64,000 bases of DNA from Paenibacillus albus. GTDB lineage: Bacteria; Bacillota; Bacilli; Paenibacillales; Paenibacillaceae. Under the pieces are notes generated by a model, which worked only from the letters and a program-made list of their open reading frames with translations, did no database searches and was not told the origin of the DNA. The DNA is taken from the NCBI RefSeq assembly GCF_003952225.1, contig NZ_CP034437.1, positions 1,874,501 through 1,938,500 of the forward strand, read 5' to 3'. The position numbers were made by a program, and so were the translations under genes. Below, in pieces: positions 28,794 through 37,901 of the stretch. How positions within the stretch are numbered: the stretch's first letter is position 1; the number at the start of each line of letters is the position of its first letter.

Positions 28794-29552
28794 CTAAGAC
28801 CGTTCGAGATGCTCCTTCAATCGAGCCGGATAATCGGTAATGATTCCTGTCACGCCGATCGAGATCAACGGATCCCAGTCAGCGGGATGATTGGCGGTGA
28901 AAGGATAGATGCGAAGCCCCGCGGCTAATGCGTCCATGGCATCGTCCGCCCCGATGAGGCTATGCTCTGGATGAAGGGACCAGACCTCCGTCTCCAGCAG
29001 CGCTGCGTACGAAGCATGATGAATGAGATCAGCCGCATAGAGCAGACCAATGCGAAGCTCCGGTTCTGCCTGTTTCAGCCTGTGAAGCAGCTTGTGGTCG
29101 AAGGAGGAGACGACGGTGCGATCCATCCGGTTGTCGCCGCGCAGGTAGTTCAGCAGAACTTCATCGAAAAGCGCGCCTCCGGAATCTTTTACTTCAACAT
29201 TGATTTCCACATGCTTCGGGAGCAGGTCGTAGACTTCCTCCAGAAACGGTACCTGCTCCCCGGCAAAAGCAGGCGAGAACCAGCTTCCCGCATCCGCCCC
29301 TCGGATGACATCCGAATGCAAGGAACGAATCGCTCCTGAGATGTCCGTCGTCCGGTCGAGGGTATCGTCGTGGCAGACGATGAGCTTGCCGTCCTCCGAC
29401 ATATGGATGTCGAGCTCCACCATGTGGCTTCCTTGCTCGGCTGCAAGCTTGAAACTTGCCCGCGTATTCTCAGGCGCTTCGCCCGATGCGCCTCGATGGC
29501 CAATTACGATTGGACGGCTTACGATGACGTCTTGCTCGATGTTCGCTGACAT
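28794..29552 (-). CDS. ugpQ: Glycerophosphodiester phosphodiesterase
   Basis: A 252-residue GDPD-family enzyme: VIGHRGASGEAPENTRASF with the catalytic His, VELDIHMSEDGKLIVCHDDTLDRTT with Glu/Asp metal ligands and the second His, VEINVEVKD, and the C-terminal GVTGIITDYPARL. It splits glycerophosphodiesters from phospholipids or teichoic acid to glycerol-3-phosphate and an alcohol. No signal peptide, so it acts in the cytoplasm. It is divergent from a Ugp-like importer for the same class of substrates. AGGGAGGAAG lies about 6 bases before the ATG. Confidence 0.92.
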   Translation of the reverse strand: MSANIEQDVIVSRPIVIGHRGASGEAPENTRASFKLAAEQGSHMVELDIHMSEDGKLIVCHDDTLDRTTDISGAIRSLHSDVIRGADAGSWFSPAFAGEQVPFLEEVYDLLPKHVEINVEVKDSGGALFDEVLLNYLRGDNRMDRTVVSSFDHKLLHRLKQAEPELRIGLLYAADLIHHASYAALLETEVWSLHPEHSLIGADDAMDALAAGLRIYPFTANHPADWDPLISIGVTGIITDYPARLKEHLERS

Positions 29553-29700
29553 TCTTTTCTTCCTCCCTGCCGGGCCCCAGCTCCGTTACAAGCCGTTAAT
29601 ACGAGAACCCTTTTGTCACGATTATATGCCCTCTCGAAGAGTCTGTCCCCTCTGGATACGAAATGTAAATGAATCTTTAGAAAGAAACGGTTCTTTTCAA

Positions 29701-29714
29701 TTGAAGCGCTATCA
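29701..29714 (+). promoter_or_regulatory. Candidate cre (CcpA) site before the Ugp operon
   Basis: TTGAAGCGCTATCA matches the cre consensus TGWAANCGNTNWCA except at positions 2 and 3. It lies about 100 bases before the first permease codon, between the divergent GDPD and permease genes. Confidence 0.45.
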
Positions 29715-29812
29715 CCTTTCCTAATCTTAATAAAATGCTGATGTCGGGCTTACAAACGATAGTTATGGTAGTTATTGTGACATGCGCCAAGTAAGGTGCA
29801 GCTAAAAATCTC

Positions 29813-30804
29813 ATGGAAGGGCGGTTTCAATTTCATATGGACTCATCCCTCTATTCGGACAAGTCTAGTCCAGTCCTGTCGCCAGCCTCTGCAGTCTCGA
29901 CCGAAATCTCAATGGGCGGCGCAAGCAGGTTGAGACGGATTAGGGAGCAGCTGTTAGGTTACTTATTCCTGTCGCCAAGCCTTGCCGTATTCGTCCTGTT
30001 TTTATTTTACCCGATGGTCCGTTCCGTCTATTTGAGCTTTCAGCTCACCGATCCCCGTGGCAGAGTGGCTGCTTATGCGGGCTTCGACAACTATTCGCGG
30101 ATGTTTCAATCATCCGATTTCTGGAACAGCCTCTGGATTACGGTCAAATTCACGCTGCTGACCGTGCCTGGGGGCTTATTCTCGGTCTGCTATGCGCAAG
30201 CCTTGTTCATTCCGCAGGCAAAGGGAGCAAGATCTTCCGATTCATTTTCTCGCTTCCGCTGGCGCTCTCGGTCGGAACGGCATCCATTCTGTGGATGATC
30301 CTGTACCATCCATCGCTCGGCATGCTGAACTACTTGCTGGGACAGATTGGTATTGGACCGATCCAGTGGCTGACCGATCCTTCTGCGGCTCTTGGTTCCG
30401 TCTCGCTTATGACCGTATGGATGAATTCGGGATTTCCGTTTGTCCTGCTCCTGGCTGCTATTCAAGGACTCGACAATGATGTCATGGACAGCTCACGGAT
30501 CGACGGCGCTTCGATGTGGAGAACCTTCTTCTCTATCAAGCTGCCCCTGCTGTCGCCGACGCTCTTCTTCCTTGCGGTGGTATCCATCATGAGCGCCTTT
30601 CAGTCGTTCGGGCAAATCAATATTCTCACACGTGGCGGCCCAGCTGGATCTACGGATGTGCTGGTGTATTCCATTTATCGGGAAGCGTTCATCAATTACC
30701 AGTTCGGAACCGGCAGCGCGCAGGCTATTGTCTTGTTCGCCTTAATGCTTCTATTGACAGCGGTACAGTTCCTTGTACTTGGGAAGAAGGTGCATTACCA
30801 GTGA
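29813..30804 (+). pseudogene. ugpA: Ugp-type ABC permease (UgpA), frameshifted
   Basis: Homology to MalF/UgpA-type permeases continues across two frames. The first (from 29813) covers GYLFLSPSLAVFVLFLFYP and GFDNYSRMFQSSDFW up to TVKFTLLTVPGG; the second resumes LILGLLCASLVHSAGKGS, FIFSLPLALSVGTASILW and contains the EAA-like loop DSSRIDGASMWRTFFSIKLP (about residues 215-235 of the joined protein). The break is at the G5 run at 30173-30177: adding one G joins the frames. It is either a real inactivating deletion, a phase-variable tract, or a sequencing error; the intact partner genes favour error or recent change. The start is uncertain (29813 or 29837, both with weak sites). It would form the membrane pore with UgpE. 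Confidence 0.82.
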
Positions 30805-31640
30805 GAGCAATGAACCACCCTCGCAATCCAGTTCGGTTATCCAGCCATTACGGCTTGCTTATTGTGCTGTCGCTGCTCGTGCTAGGACCGCTGTTATATC
30901 TGCTTGCTCAGATCTTTATGACTCCGGGCGAGGTGAGCCAATATCCGCCCAAGCTGCTTCCTTCCGGTTTTTACACCGGAGAGCTGAAGAACGCGATCGA
31001 CACCGTGCCAATATTCGGCTTTATCATCAACAGCTTTGTTCTAGCGACCGCAATCATGGTGCTTCAGGTGCTGACGGCAGCTCTGGCCGCTTACGCATTC
31101 GTCTATATCCGGTTTACCGGCAGCCGCTTCTGGTTCGCATTGTTCATCAGCACCATGATGATTCCATGGGAAGTGACGATCATTCCCAACTACTTGACGG
31201 TCAGAAGCTGGGGATGGCTCGATTCGTTCCAAGGGCTCATCGTGCCGTTCGCGGCCTCGGCATTCGGCGTGTTTTTGCTCCGCCAGTTCTTCATGCAGCT
31301 GCCCCGCGCGTTGTTCGAAGCGGCGCGCATCGACGGCTGCGGGCATTTCCGCCACTTTGCTTCCGTCGTGCTGCCGTTATCGGGACCCGCTGCTGCATCG
31401 CTAGCTGTTTATGTGTTCCTGAACGGATGGAACCAATACCTCTGGCCGCTTCTCACGACGAGCAGCGATGCCATGCGAACGGTCCAGATCGGAATCGCGA
31501 TGCTTCAGTTCGAGGAGCTGACAAGCTGGAATCTGGTTCTTTGCGGAGTGGCGCTCGTTCTGGTGCCTTCGTTCGTTCTTCTGGCGCTTGGCCTCAGGCC
31601 GCTCGTGCGTGGAATTACAGCTGGTGCGGTCAAAGGCTAA
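30801..31640 (+). CDS. ugpE: Ugp-type ABC permease (UgpE)
   Basis: A 279-residue inner permease of the MalG/UgpE type with about six membrane helices and the EAA loop EAARIDGCGHFRHFASVVLP, which contacts the ATPase. Segments FISTMMIPWEVTIIPNYLTV and FLNGWNQYLWPLLTT are typical. The GTG at 30801 overlaps the previous stop (GTGA) and has AAGAAGGTG about 8 bases upstream; an ATG at 30810 is the alternative. No ATPase gene is in the operon, so a shared MsmX/UgpC-type ATPase elsewhere must energise it. Confidence 0.9.
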   Translation: MRAMNHPRNPVRLSSHYGLLIVLSLLVLGPLLYLLAQIFMTPGEVSQYPPKLLPSGFYTGELKNAIDTVPIFGFIINSFVLATAIMVLQVLTAALAAYAFVYIRFTGSRFWFALFISTMMIPWEVTIIPNYLTVRSWGWLDSFQGLIVPFAASAFGVFLLRQFFMQLPRALFEAARIDGCGHFRHFASVVLPLSGPAAASLAVYVFLNGWNQYLWPLLTTSSDAMRTVQIGIAMLQFEELTSWNLVLCGVALVLVPSFVLLALGLRPLVRGITAGAVKG

Positions 31641-31731
31641 TTGGTGTGGCTTTTCATGGATAGGGTACTCGTCCTACGGGACTTACCAATAGATAAATAT
31701 CCTTATATAAGGAAAGGGAGAGAGAATCAAC

Positions 31732-33162
31732 ATGATTAAAAGCAATTGGAAAATGGTACTGCCAGTGGCGGCTATGCTCGTGCTGCCTCTATCCGCCTGT
31801 GCATCAAATCCAGACAATGGCGGCAAGAACAACGGTTCGACGTCAAATACCGCGGCAGCTAATACGGAGAACAGCACAAGCGCAAATGCCAATGCAGGCG
31901 CAGCTAACACCACGGAACCAGCCAAAGAACCGGTTAAAGTAGTATGGTGGCATTCCATGAGCGGGGAGCTCGGCGAAGCTGCAGATAAGCTGGTTAGCGA
32001 CTTTAACGCATCGCATCCGGATATCAAGGTAGAAGGCGTGTTTCAAGGCACATACGACGAGAGCTTGAACAAGCTCAAAGCTTCCATGGATTCGAAGTCC
32101 GGCCCTTCCTTGATCCAGGTGTACGAGATCGGTTCGAGATTTATGATCGATTCCGGCGCAGTTACGCCGGTGCAGCAGTTCATTGACGCGGAAAACTACG
32201 ACGTGTCTTCGCTGGAGCCGAACATTCGCAGCTATTACACATTTGAAGGCAAGCAGTACTCCATGCCTTTTAATACGTCCAATCCAATCCTCTACTATAA
32301 CAAGGACCTGTTCAAAAAAGCCGGCCTTGATCCGAACAAGGCGCCTGCCACATACAAAGAGGTAGCCGACGATGCCAAAAAGCTGACCGAGGGCAGCGTG
32401 ACAGGAGCTTCCTTCGCCATCTATGGCTGGTTCATGGAGCAGCTGCTCGCTAATCAAGGCAAGGACCTCGTCAATAACGGCAACGGCCGCGAAAGCTCCG
32501 CTACGGAATCGCTTGTGAACCAGGAGGCAGCCGTGAACACGCTAACGTGGTGGAAGAGCATGATTGACAACAAGTCTGTTCTTAATCTTGGACGCAAGAC
32601 GGACGATACGAAAAAAGCGTTCCTTGCCGGCCAAGTCGCCATGACGCTGGATTCGACGGCTTCCCTGCGCGGTATTGTCGACGGTGCAGCAGGCAAATTT
32701 GAAGTGGGTACAGCCTTCCTGCCTAAGCCGGATGGCTCCACAGATGGCGGTGTTGTCGTAGGCGGTGCGAGCTTGTGGATTCTGAACAATAAGCCGGATG
32801 AGGAGCAGAAGGCTGCTTGGGAATTCATCAAGTACTTGGCTGAGCCGGCGGTTCAAGCGCAGTGGCACATCAGCACAGGCTACTTCCCAATCACGACAAA
32901 AGCTTACGACGAGCAGATTGTAAAAGATAACCTGGCGAAGTATCCGCAGTTCCAGACAGCGGTCGACCAGCTTCATGCTTCCAAGCCAAGCATGGCCAGC
33001 CAAGGCGCCGTTATGGGCGTATTCCCGGATGCTCGCCAAACGGTGGAAGGCGCGATCGAGGAAGTATTCACAGGCAAGAAGGATGCTAAGGCAGCGCTAG
33101 ATGATGCAGCGAAGCAAATTACCGAGAAGATTGATATCTACAATAAGACGGTTAAGAAATAA
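31732..33162 (+). CDS. ugpB: Glycerol-3-phosphate-type substrate-binding lipoprotein
   Basis: A 476-residue extracytoplasmic solute-binding lipoprotein. Lipobox LSAC lies at about residue 20-23, followed by an Asn/Ser-rich tether to about 60. The ligand domain contains VVWWHSMSGELGEAADKL, LIQVYEIGSRFMIDS, MPFNTSNPILYYNKDLF, VVVGGASLWIL and WHISTGYFPITTKAY, which align from memory with Escherichia coli UgpB (WHSMEGELG, LQVYEVG, GGASLW, TGYLPIT). It should bind sn-glycerol-3-phosphate or a glycerophosphodiester. AAGGGAGAGAG precedes the ATG. The divergent GDPD supports the substrate. Confidence 0.88.
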   Translation: MIKSNWKMVLPVAAMLVLPLSACASNPDNGGKNNGSTSNTAAANTENSTSANANAGAANTTEPAKEPVKVVWWHSMSGELGEAADKLVSDFNASHPDIKVEGVFQGTYDESLNKLKASMDSKSGPSLIQVYEIGSRFMIDSGAVTPVQQFIDAENYDVSSLEPNIRSYYTFEGKQYSMPFNTSNPILYYNKDLFKKAGLDPNKAPATYKEVADDAKKLTEGSVTGASFAIYGWFMEQLLANQGKDLVNNGNGRESSATESLVNQEAAVNTLTWWKSMIDNKSVLNLGRKTDDTKKAFLAGQVAMTLDSTASLRGIVDGAAGKFEVGTAFLPKPDGSTDGGVVVGGASLWILNNKPDEEQKAAWEFIKYLAEPAVQAQWHISTGYFPITTKAYDEQIVKDNLAKYPQFQTAVDQLHASKPSMASQGAVMGVFPDARQTVEGAIEEVFTGKKDAKAALDDAAKQITEKIDIYNKTVKK

Positions 33163-33207
33163 GCTACGAAGTTGTTGCATTGGTGCAATAGCGGAAACAG
33201 CCCGAAG

Positions 33208-33243
33208 CAGCCCTGGGAGCTATGCTCTCATGGGCTGTTTTTT
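33208..33243 (+). terminator. Terminator of the Ugp operon
   Basis: A bulged stem of about 13 bp (33208-33220 with 33224-33237), 3-base loop and six T, 45 bases after the ugpB stop. Confidence 0.8.
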
Positions 33244-33396
33244 GATAAGGGAAGTCAACGTTTTCTAAATTGTTTTCCAGTCTCCAATTCATGCAAACAT
33301 ACAGCCGAAACATGCAATTACATGCCGAAATGTTCGTTGTACAATAGGGGTATTCCAGCACACAGCATTCATTTTCGAGGAGGATTTGAACGGCAT

Positions 33397-34323
33397 ATGA
33401 GCATATTCCCTGTTTTGTCTCAGCAGAAGCTGCTGCAGCGCTTAGCCCATCCGCAGCGCAAGATTCGTATGGTACTTGATACGGATACATACAACGAAAT
33501 TGATGATCAATTCGCGGTTATTTATGCGATGAAATCGCCGGAGAGCATGACGGTGGAAGCCTTCTACGCAGCCCCGTTCTTCAACGACCTGTCGACTGGG
33601 CCGAAGGATGGCATGGAAAAAAGCTACGACGAGCTGAAGCGCATCGCTTCCATCGTGCCTGAAATGGAAGGCGTACCTATCTACCGCGGATCGGAGAGCT
33701 ACTTGCTTGAAGCGGGCGCGCCTGTCGAGAGCGAAGCGGCAAGAAACCTTGTTGAGCGTGCGATGGCAGCGCCTGACGATGATCCGTTGTATGTTGTCGC
33801 AATCGGCGCAATTACGAACGTCGCTTCGGCGATTCTTATGGAGCCGCGCATCATTGAGAAGATCGTCGTCGTCTGGCTAGGCGGTCATGCGCTGCACTGG
33901 CGGGATACGACCGAGTTCAACCTCGCGCAAGATTTGCATGCTTCCCGCACGATTCTCGACAGCGGTGTGCCGCTCGTTCTTATTCCTTGCGGGGGCGTAG
34001 CTTCACACCTATCGACGACGCTATCGGAGATCAACGATTACGTTCGCGAGACAGGCCCGATCGGCGAGTACTTGTACGAGACGTTCAAGAACTGCCACCC
34101 GAACCATTTCGGTTATTCGCGCGTCATCTGGGACATCTCGACGATCGCATTCCTGAATAACGAGGAATGGACGCCGAGCACGCTCGTGCACAGCCCGGTG
34201 CTGTCCTCCGATTTCCGCTGGAGCGTCGACCGGAATCGCCATTTCATCCGCTGCGTAGAGCATATCCACCGCGACAGCGTGTTTAAGGACCTGTTCAGAA
34301 AGCTGGACAGCAACATTAATTAA
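33397..34323 (+). CDS. Inosine-uridine nucleoside hydrolase family protein
   Basis: A 308-residue nucleoside hydrolase. The calcium-binding motif is MVLDTDTYNEIDDQFAV (residues about 25-41); further family segments are VVAIGAITNVASAIL, EFNLAQDLHASRTIL and VIWDISTIAFL. Such enzymes cut the N-glycosidic bond of ribonucleosides, mostly in the cytoplasm. The ATG at 33397 follows CGAGGAGGAT by about 11 bases; a long in-frame extension upstream runs through the ugp terminator and is rejected. It appears to be transcribed alone. Confidence 0.9.
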   Translation: MSIFPVLSQQKLLQRLAHPQRKIRMVLDTDTYNEIDDQFAVIYAMKSPESMTVEAFYAAPFFNDLSTGPKDGMEKSYDELKRIASIVPEMEGVPIYRGSESYLLEAGAPVESEAARNLVERAMAAPDDDPLYVVAIGAITNVASAILMEPRIIEKIVVVWLGGHALHWRDTTEFNLAQDLHASRTILDSGVPLVLIPCGGVASHLSTTLSEINDYVRETGPIGEYLYETFKNCHPNHFGYSRVIWDISTIAFLNNEEWTPSTLVHSPVLSSDFRWSVDRNRHFIRCVEHIHRDSVFKDLFRKLDSNIN

Positions 34324-34343
34324 GCGACGCAGCAGCACATCAA

Positions 34344-34391
34344 AAAAAGCTAACCAACCTTTGCTGAGAGCAAGGGGATGGTTAGCTTTTT
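34344..34391. terminator. Bidirectional terminator
   Basis: A 13-bp stem (34344-34356 with 34379-34391) flanked by A- and T-runs, with a large loop that can itself fold. It separates two convergent genes. Confidence 0.8.
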
Positions 34392-34429
34392 GCTTTTTGT
34401 GTATGATTTTTTATTTCCACTGCTGTAAG

Positions 34430-35338
34430 TTAAAACTTCGCCAGAAACTGCTCCAGCGTCTCATTGTTCTTCTTCACCTGCTGAGCGACGACCACGCCGA
34501 CATAGCGGATATGCCAAGGCTCGTACATATAGCCGGTCAGCCCTTCTTTGCCCTGTTCATAACGAATGATGAAGCCGTAATCCGCCGCGTGCGCCGCAAG
34601 CCACTTGCCTTCCTTGGACTCGCCGAAGCTCTCGTCGAGATTATAGTTCACGCTCGCGCTGGAGACGTCCATCGCAAGTCCGGTCTGATGCTCGCTCTGA
34701 CCAGGGTGGGCGCTGAACGTGTTCGCTTCATCTTCGCCGTTCTTGCGGGCATAGTTGTCGAATATCGATTTCTGCGACGCATAGGAACGATAACCGGATA
34801 CCGCTGCCAGCTTAATGTTGTCCTTCTCCGCACCGGCGAACAATTTCTCCAGTGCCTGCGCAGCAATCGCGCGGAGCTGCTGCTTCGGACTGGTGCCCGA
34901 GAAGGAGAAGGTGACCTTCGCTACAACGAGATCCTTAGGTGTATATGTCGAGTCGAGCTCGCGCTTCTTATTGACGAGGACGAGCGTGCTATTCGTATTC
35001 GTCACAATGGCTTTGCCGCCAGCGTTCTTCGTAATGGTCAGCGCAGGAGAATTATCGTGCATATAGGCTTGAAAAGCTGCCTGGCTGCTCGTCATGTTGG
35101 CCGACGCGGCGGTCACTGCTTTGTCATCCGTCTGCCCTGCTGCGCCATTGCCCTTCGTGTCTGTTGGTTTCGTGGCATCTGAGCTATCCTGATTCTGCTG
35201 ATTGCTGCTTGCTGATGATGGGGCCTTATTATCCAATTGGCTGAATAGATCGCCAAATACTGAAGTTTGCGACGATAATATAACGACTGCGGCAGCAACG
35301 CCGAGTACGACCGAGCTAATTGCAATTGTTTTTTTCAA
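34430..35338 (-). CDS. M15-family D-alanyl-D-alanine carboxypeptidase (VanY-like)
   Basis: A 302-residue protein: membrane anchor or signal segment (residues 4-22), a Ser/Asn/Asp-rich linker (about 35-75) and a C-terminal peptidase domain. Zinc-site motifs are SEHQTGLAMDVSS (HxxGxAxD) and EPWHIRYVG; SGYRSYASQKSIF is also typical. It trims the terminal D-Ala from peptidoglycan stem peptides outside the membrane. It starts with TTG, with GGAGG 7 bases upstream. No van resistance genes are near, so a wall-maintenance role is likely. Confidence 0.9.
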   Translation of the reverse strand: MKKTIAISSVVLGVAAAVVILSSQTSVFGDLFSQLDNKAPSSASSNQQNQDSSDATKPTDTKGNGAAGQTDDKAVTAASANMTSSQAAFQAYMHDNSPALTITKNAGGKAIVTNTNSTLVLVNKKRELDSTYTPKDLVVAKVTFSFSGTSPKQQLRAIAAQALEKLFAGAEKDNIKLAAVSGYRSYASQKSIFDNYARKNGEDEANTFSAHPGQSEHQTGLAMDVSSASVNYNLDESFGESKEGKWLAAHAADYGFIIRYEQGKEGLTGYMYEPWHIRYVGVVVAQQVKKNNETLEQFLAKF

Positions 35339-35616
35339 AGCCTTGCCTCCTACAAACTAACGTTTCTACAACAATTATAGACGCTGGTCACTCTTTTACA
35401 ACTGGGGACAGGTGCCAAAGTACGTCAATCTCTTGTCTAGTATAAGGTTTGACGAATTGCTGTCGAATTTTGTTGCAGAGTGATCTCATATCGCGCGAAA
35501 AGGTGGATATTTAGTAAAATCCTGCTAAAAAATGTCTTTCCTAGTTACTGTCAATTGGTGTAAAATTTCTGCTGTAGCAGAATACATAAAAGAGAACATC
35601 ATGGAGGAACGAGAGA

Positions 35617-37248
35617 GTGAAGACTAGCAGCAGCACAATGACTTTTGCAAGAAAATTGATACTCGCAATGGTTACTATTATCGTCGCTTTTACAACAATC
35701 CACACGTATGAAGCGCATGCAATGAACGTATGGGGGATCTACAAGGAAGCGGTAGCGCTCGAGCAAAAAGGGAAATATGCCGAAGCGATTGCCAAGTACA
35801 AACTGATTATTCCCGAGTTTGTGAACAAGAAGGAATACGGCAATTCCGCGAACATGTACCGCTATGTCGGCAACGACTATGCGAAGCTGAAGCAGTACGA
35901 CGATGCGGTAGCAGCTTGGGATAAGGAAGCGGAATACTCAGGCAAAGCGAATCAGACCCAGATCAGCATCGCGGCGAAGCGCAAAGCCGATATGCTGCGC
36001 AGCTCCGCAAAGCTGTTCGTAGAGACCAAAGCAGGCGATGTTGGCACATCGTACACGCACGGCGCGAAGTTCGAGCCGAAGAATGGCGCATACATTGGAG
36101 CTTATGCAGAGCGTGACCCAGCCGTTCATAATGCAGCGACGTCGAAACCGTTCTACACAGAGAAGTTTCCGGAGCTGACTGGGAAGAAGCACGCGGCGTA
36201 TTTGTTCTATTTTACATACGGTCAGCCGCTATCCACGATTAAGAGTCACCTTGATCATGCGCGCGATGCCGGTACGGCGATTGAGCTTGGCGTTCAGCCA
36301 TTGAAAGGTCTTAGCGAAGTACAGGACAACGAATATTTGCACCAGCTGGCACGTGATATCGAAGCTTCCGGCGTGAAGGTCTTCCTTCGTTTCGCGAACG
36401 AAATGAATGGCGATTGGGTGCCATGGCACGCAGATCCGAAAGCATACATCGAGAAGTTCAGACTAGTTGCCAAAGTGTTCCACCAAGAAGCACCTAACAA
36501 TGTTGCTATGGTGTGGGCGCCGGACCGTCAGCCAGAGTACAGCATCGAGAGCTACTACCCGGGAGATGATGCAGTCGATTGGGTCGGAGTAAGCTTGTAC
36601 TCGATCTTTAACCCGACGCTTGACCCGCTCAAACAAGGCGAAGACCGCTCAAGTCACCTTGAGAAGTTCGATTTTATTTATAAGACCTATTCCGCTCGTA
36701 AGCCTGTCTTTATTTCCGAAGGCGGCGTTGCGTATATGTATCCTGAGAAGCAGCAGGATAAGACCAGCTGGGCGATTTACAAAATGAAAGAGTTCTACTC
36801 GACCCTGCCTATGCTCTATCCGAAAGTAAAAGCAGCCTTCTGGTTCGATAGTAACCATGATCAGACGGCAGCCTCGACACGAATGAAATACTATATGCTC
36901 TCAGCAAACGAGAAGTTGTTGAACGCTTATAAGAAGTCGGTCTCGAATCCGTTCTATCTCAGCACCGTTGGCGATGAATCCCCGGTTGCATACAAGCCGG
37001 TGAACACTGCCTCGGCTGTAACTGCAGGAACGCAGAAGATCTCTGCTTATATGAAGACATGGTCGCCGACGCTGAGCAAGGTGACGTACGAAATCGGCGG
37101 CAAGCTCGTTGCCACAGCAACCGATACGCCATGGACGGCAAGCATCAACTTCGCGCCGTACAAAGGCAAGAAGATTGACGTTGTGCTGAAGGCTTACAGC
37201 AATAACACGCTTATTACGACACAGAAGGTTGCAGTCAGCGTGAAATAA
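35617..37248 (+). CDS. Secreted TPR-GH26-like glycoside hydrolase
   Basis: A 543-residue exported protein. Signal peptide 1-35 (cleavage near YEAHAM); TPR-like helices at about 37-115 (YKEAVALEQKGKYAEAIAKY, YVGNDYAKLKQYDDAVAAWD); a (beta/alpha)8 domain at about 150-430 with GH26-like catalytic glutamates in FLRFANEMNGDW (residue 262) and VFISEGGVAY (residue 368); and a C-terminal Ig-like domain (about 455-543). GH26 enzymes cut beta-mannan or mixed beta-glucans; the exact substrate is unknown. The TPR-hydrolase fusion is unusual. It starts with GTG, after GGAGGAACGAGAGA. About 270 bases upstream are non-coding with no clear site. Confidence 0.83.
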   Translation: MKTSSSTMTFARKLILAMVTIIVAFTTIHTYEAHAMNVWGIYKEAVALEQKGKYAEAIAKYKLIIPEFVNKKEYGNSANMYRYVGNDYAKLKQYDDAVAAWDKEAEYSGKANQTQISIAAKRKADMLRSSAKLFVETKAGDVGTSYTHGAKFEPKNGAYIGAYAERDPAVHNAATSKPFYTEKFPELTGKKHAAYLFYFTYGQPLSTIKSHLDHARDAGTAIELGVQPLKGLSEVQDNEYLHQLARDIEASGVKVFLRFANEMNGDWVPWHADPKAYIEKFRLVAKVFHQEAPNNVAMVWAPDRQPEYSIESYYPGDDAVDWVGVSLYSIFNPTLDPLKQGEDRSSHLEKFDFIYKTYSARKPVFISEGGVAYMYPEKQQDKTSWAIYKMKEFYSTLPMLYPKVKAAFWFDSNHDQTAASTRMKYYMLSANEKLLNAYKKSVSNPFYLSTVGDESPVAYKPVNTASAVTAGTQKISAYMKTWSPTLSKVTYEIGGKLVATATDTPWTASINFAPYKGKKIDVVLKAYSNNTLITTQKVAVSVK

Positions 37249-37361
37249 GCTCGCTTGAAGGAATCCGGCGTGCCTTTCATAAGGCGCTCCGGATTTTATT
37301 TTGCAGACAATTCGCGTTACAATGGAACAAGTCGATTGCAAGGCATGGGAGGTAAGCAGGA

Positions 37362-37535
37362 GTGGAAGATATCGCAACATTACAGGAGCAGCTGCGGCTG
37401 GCGAATGCGGAGATCGAAGCGCTGCGTAAGGAGAAGCTGCGGCTTACGCAGGAGCTTGCGAAGGCGCGCGGCATGCTGCGCGCAGGCGGTGCGGACAACA
37501 TGTCCACGAAGCTGAAGGAAGCGCTGCGGGAGTAG
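37362..37535 (+). CDS. Small coiled-coil protein
   Basis: A 57-codon gene with GTG start and GGGAGGT about 10 bases upstream, too well placed to be chance. The product is highly charged and heptad-like (TLQEQLRLANAEIEALRK, then EKLRLTQELAKARGML), predicting one long helical coiled coil, and ends TKLKEALRE. I recognise no family. It lies between the GH26-like gene and another small basic protein. Confidence 0.6.
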   Translation: MEDIATLQEQLRLANAEIEALRKEKLRLTQELAKARGMLRAGGADNMSTKLKEALRE

Positions 37536-37628
37536 TTATTTTACAGTAGAAAATTACCACTGGGGCTACTGGAAAGAATGCGGAAAAAGAGCTACAATAC
37601 AACTAGTACACTTAACGAGGTGATCTTA

Positions 37629-37835
37629 ATGTCAGAGAACGAGACGACGCCGGAAGTGCAGGAGCCGAAGAAGGTTTCCTTAGCAGAAGCCGTGAAGCAG
37701 AAGCTGGCTCAGAAGAAGCAGGAGCAAGCGAATGGTGCTGGTAAACAAAAGCATGGCCCGGGCGGCAACCAACAAACAATGAAAAGCCAAAATCATAAAA
37801 AAGTTAACAACCAGCGCAAGAAGATGGGCGTATAG
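37629..37835 (+). CDS. Small basic hypothetical protein
   Basis: A 68-residue hydrophilic protein, MSENETTPEVQEPKKVS at the start, then Lys/Gln-rich with a strongly basic, Asn/His-rich end (NHKKVNNQRKKMGV). Likely disordered; function unknown. The ATG at 37629 has CGAGGTGAT about 6 bases upstream and is followed by a terminator, which supports a real gene. Confidence 0.6.
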   Translation: MSENETTPEVQEPKKVSLAEAVKQKLAQKKQEQANGAGKQKHGPGGNQQTMKSQNHKKVNNQRKKMGV

Positions 37836-37845
37836 TTCAAACGAG

Positions 37846-37878
37846 AAACTGAAGGTGATTATGCCTTCAGTTTTTTTT
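37846..37878 (+). terminator. Terminator after small basic protein
   Basis: A 10-bp stem (37846-37855 with 37864-37873), 8-base loop and a run of eight T beginning inside the descending arm. Confidence 0.85.
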
Positions 37879-37901
37879 GATGGCAAAGGAGCGTATGGGA
37901 C

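Noticed and set aside
33172..33396. N-terminal extension of the nucleoside hydrolase
   Set aside because: It would cross the ugp terminator; the ATG at 33397 has a good ribosome site.
34430..35338. Vancomycin-resistance cluster
   Set aside because: Only a VanY-like peptidase is present; no vanHAX or vanRS genes lie near it.
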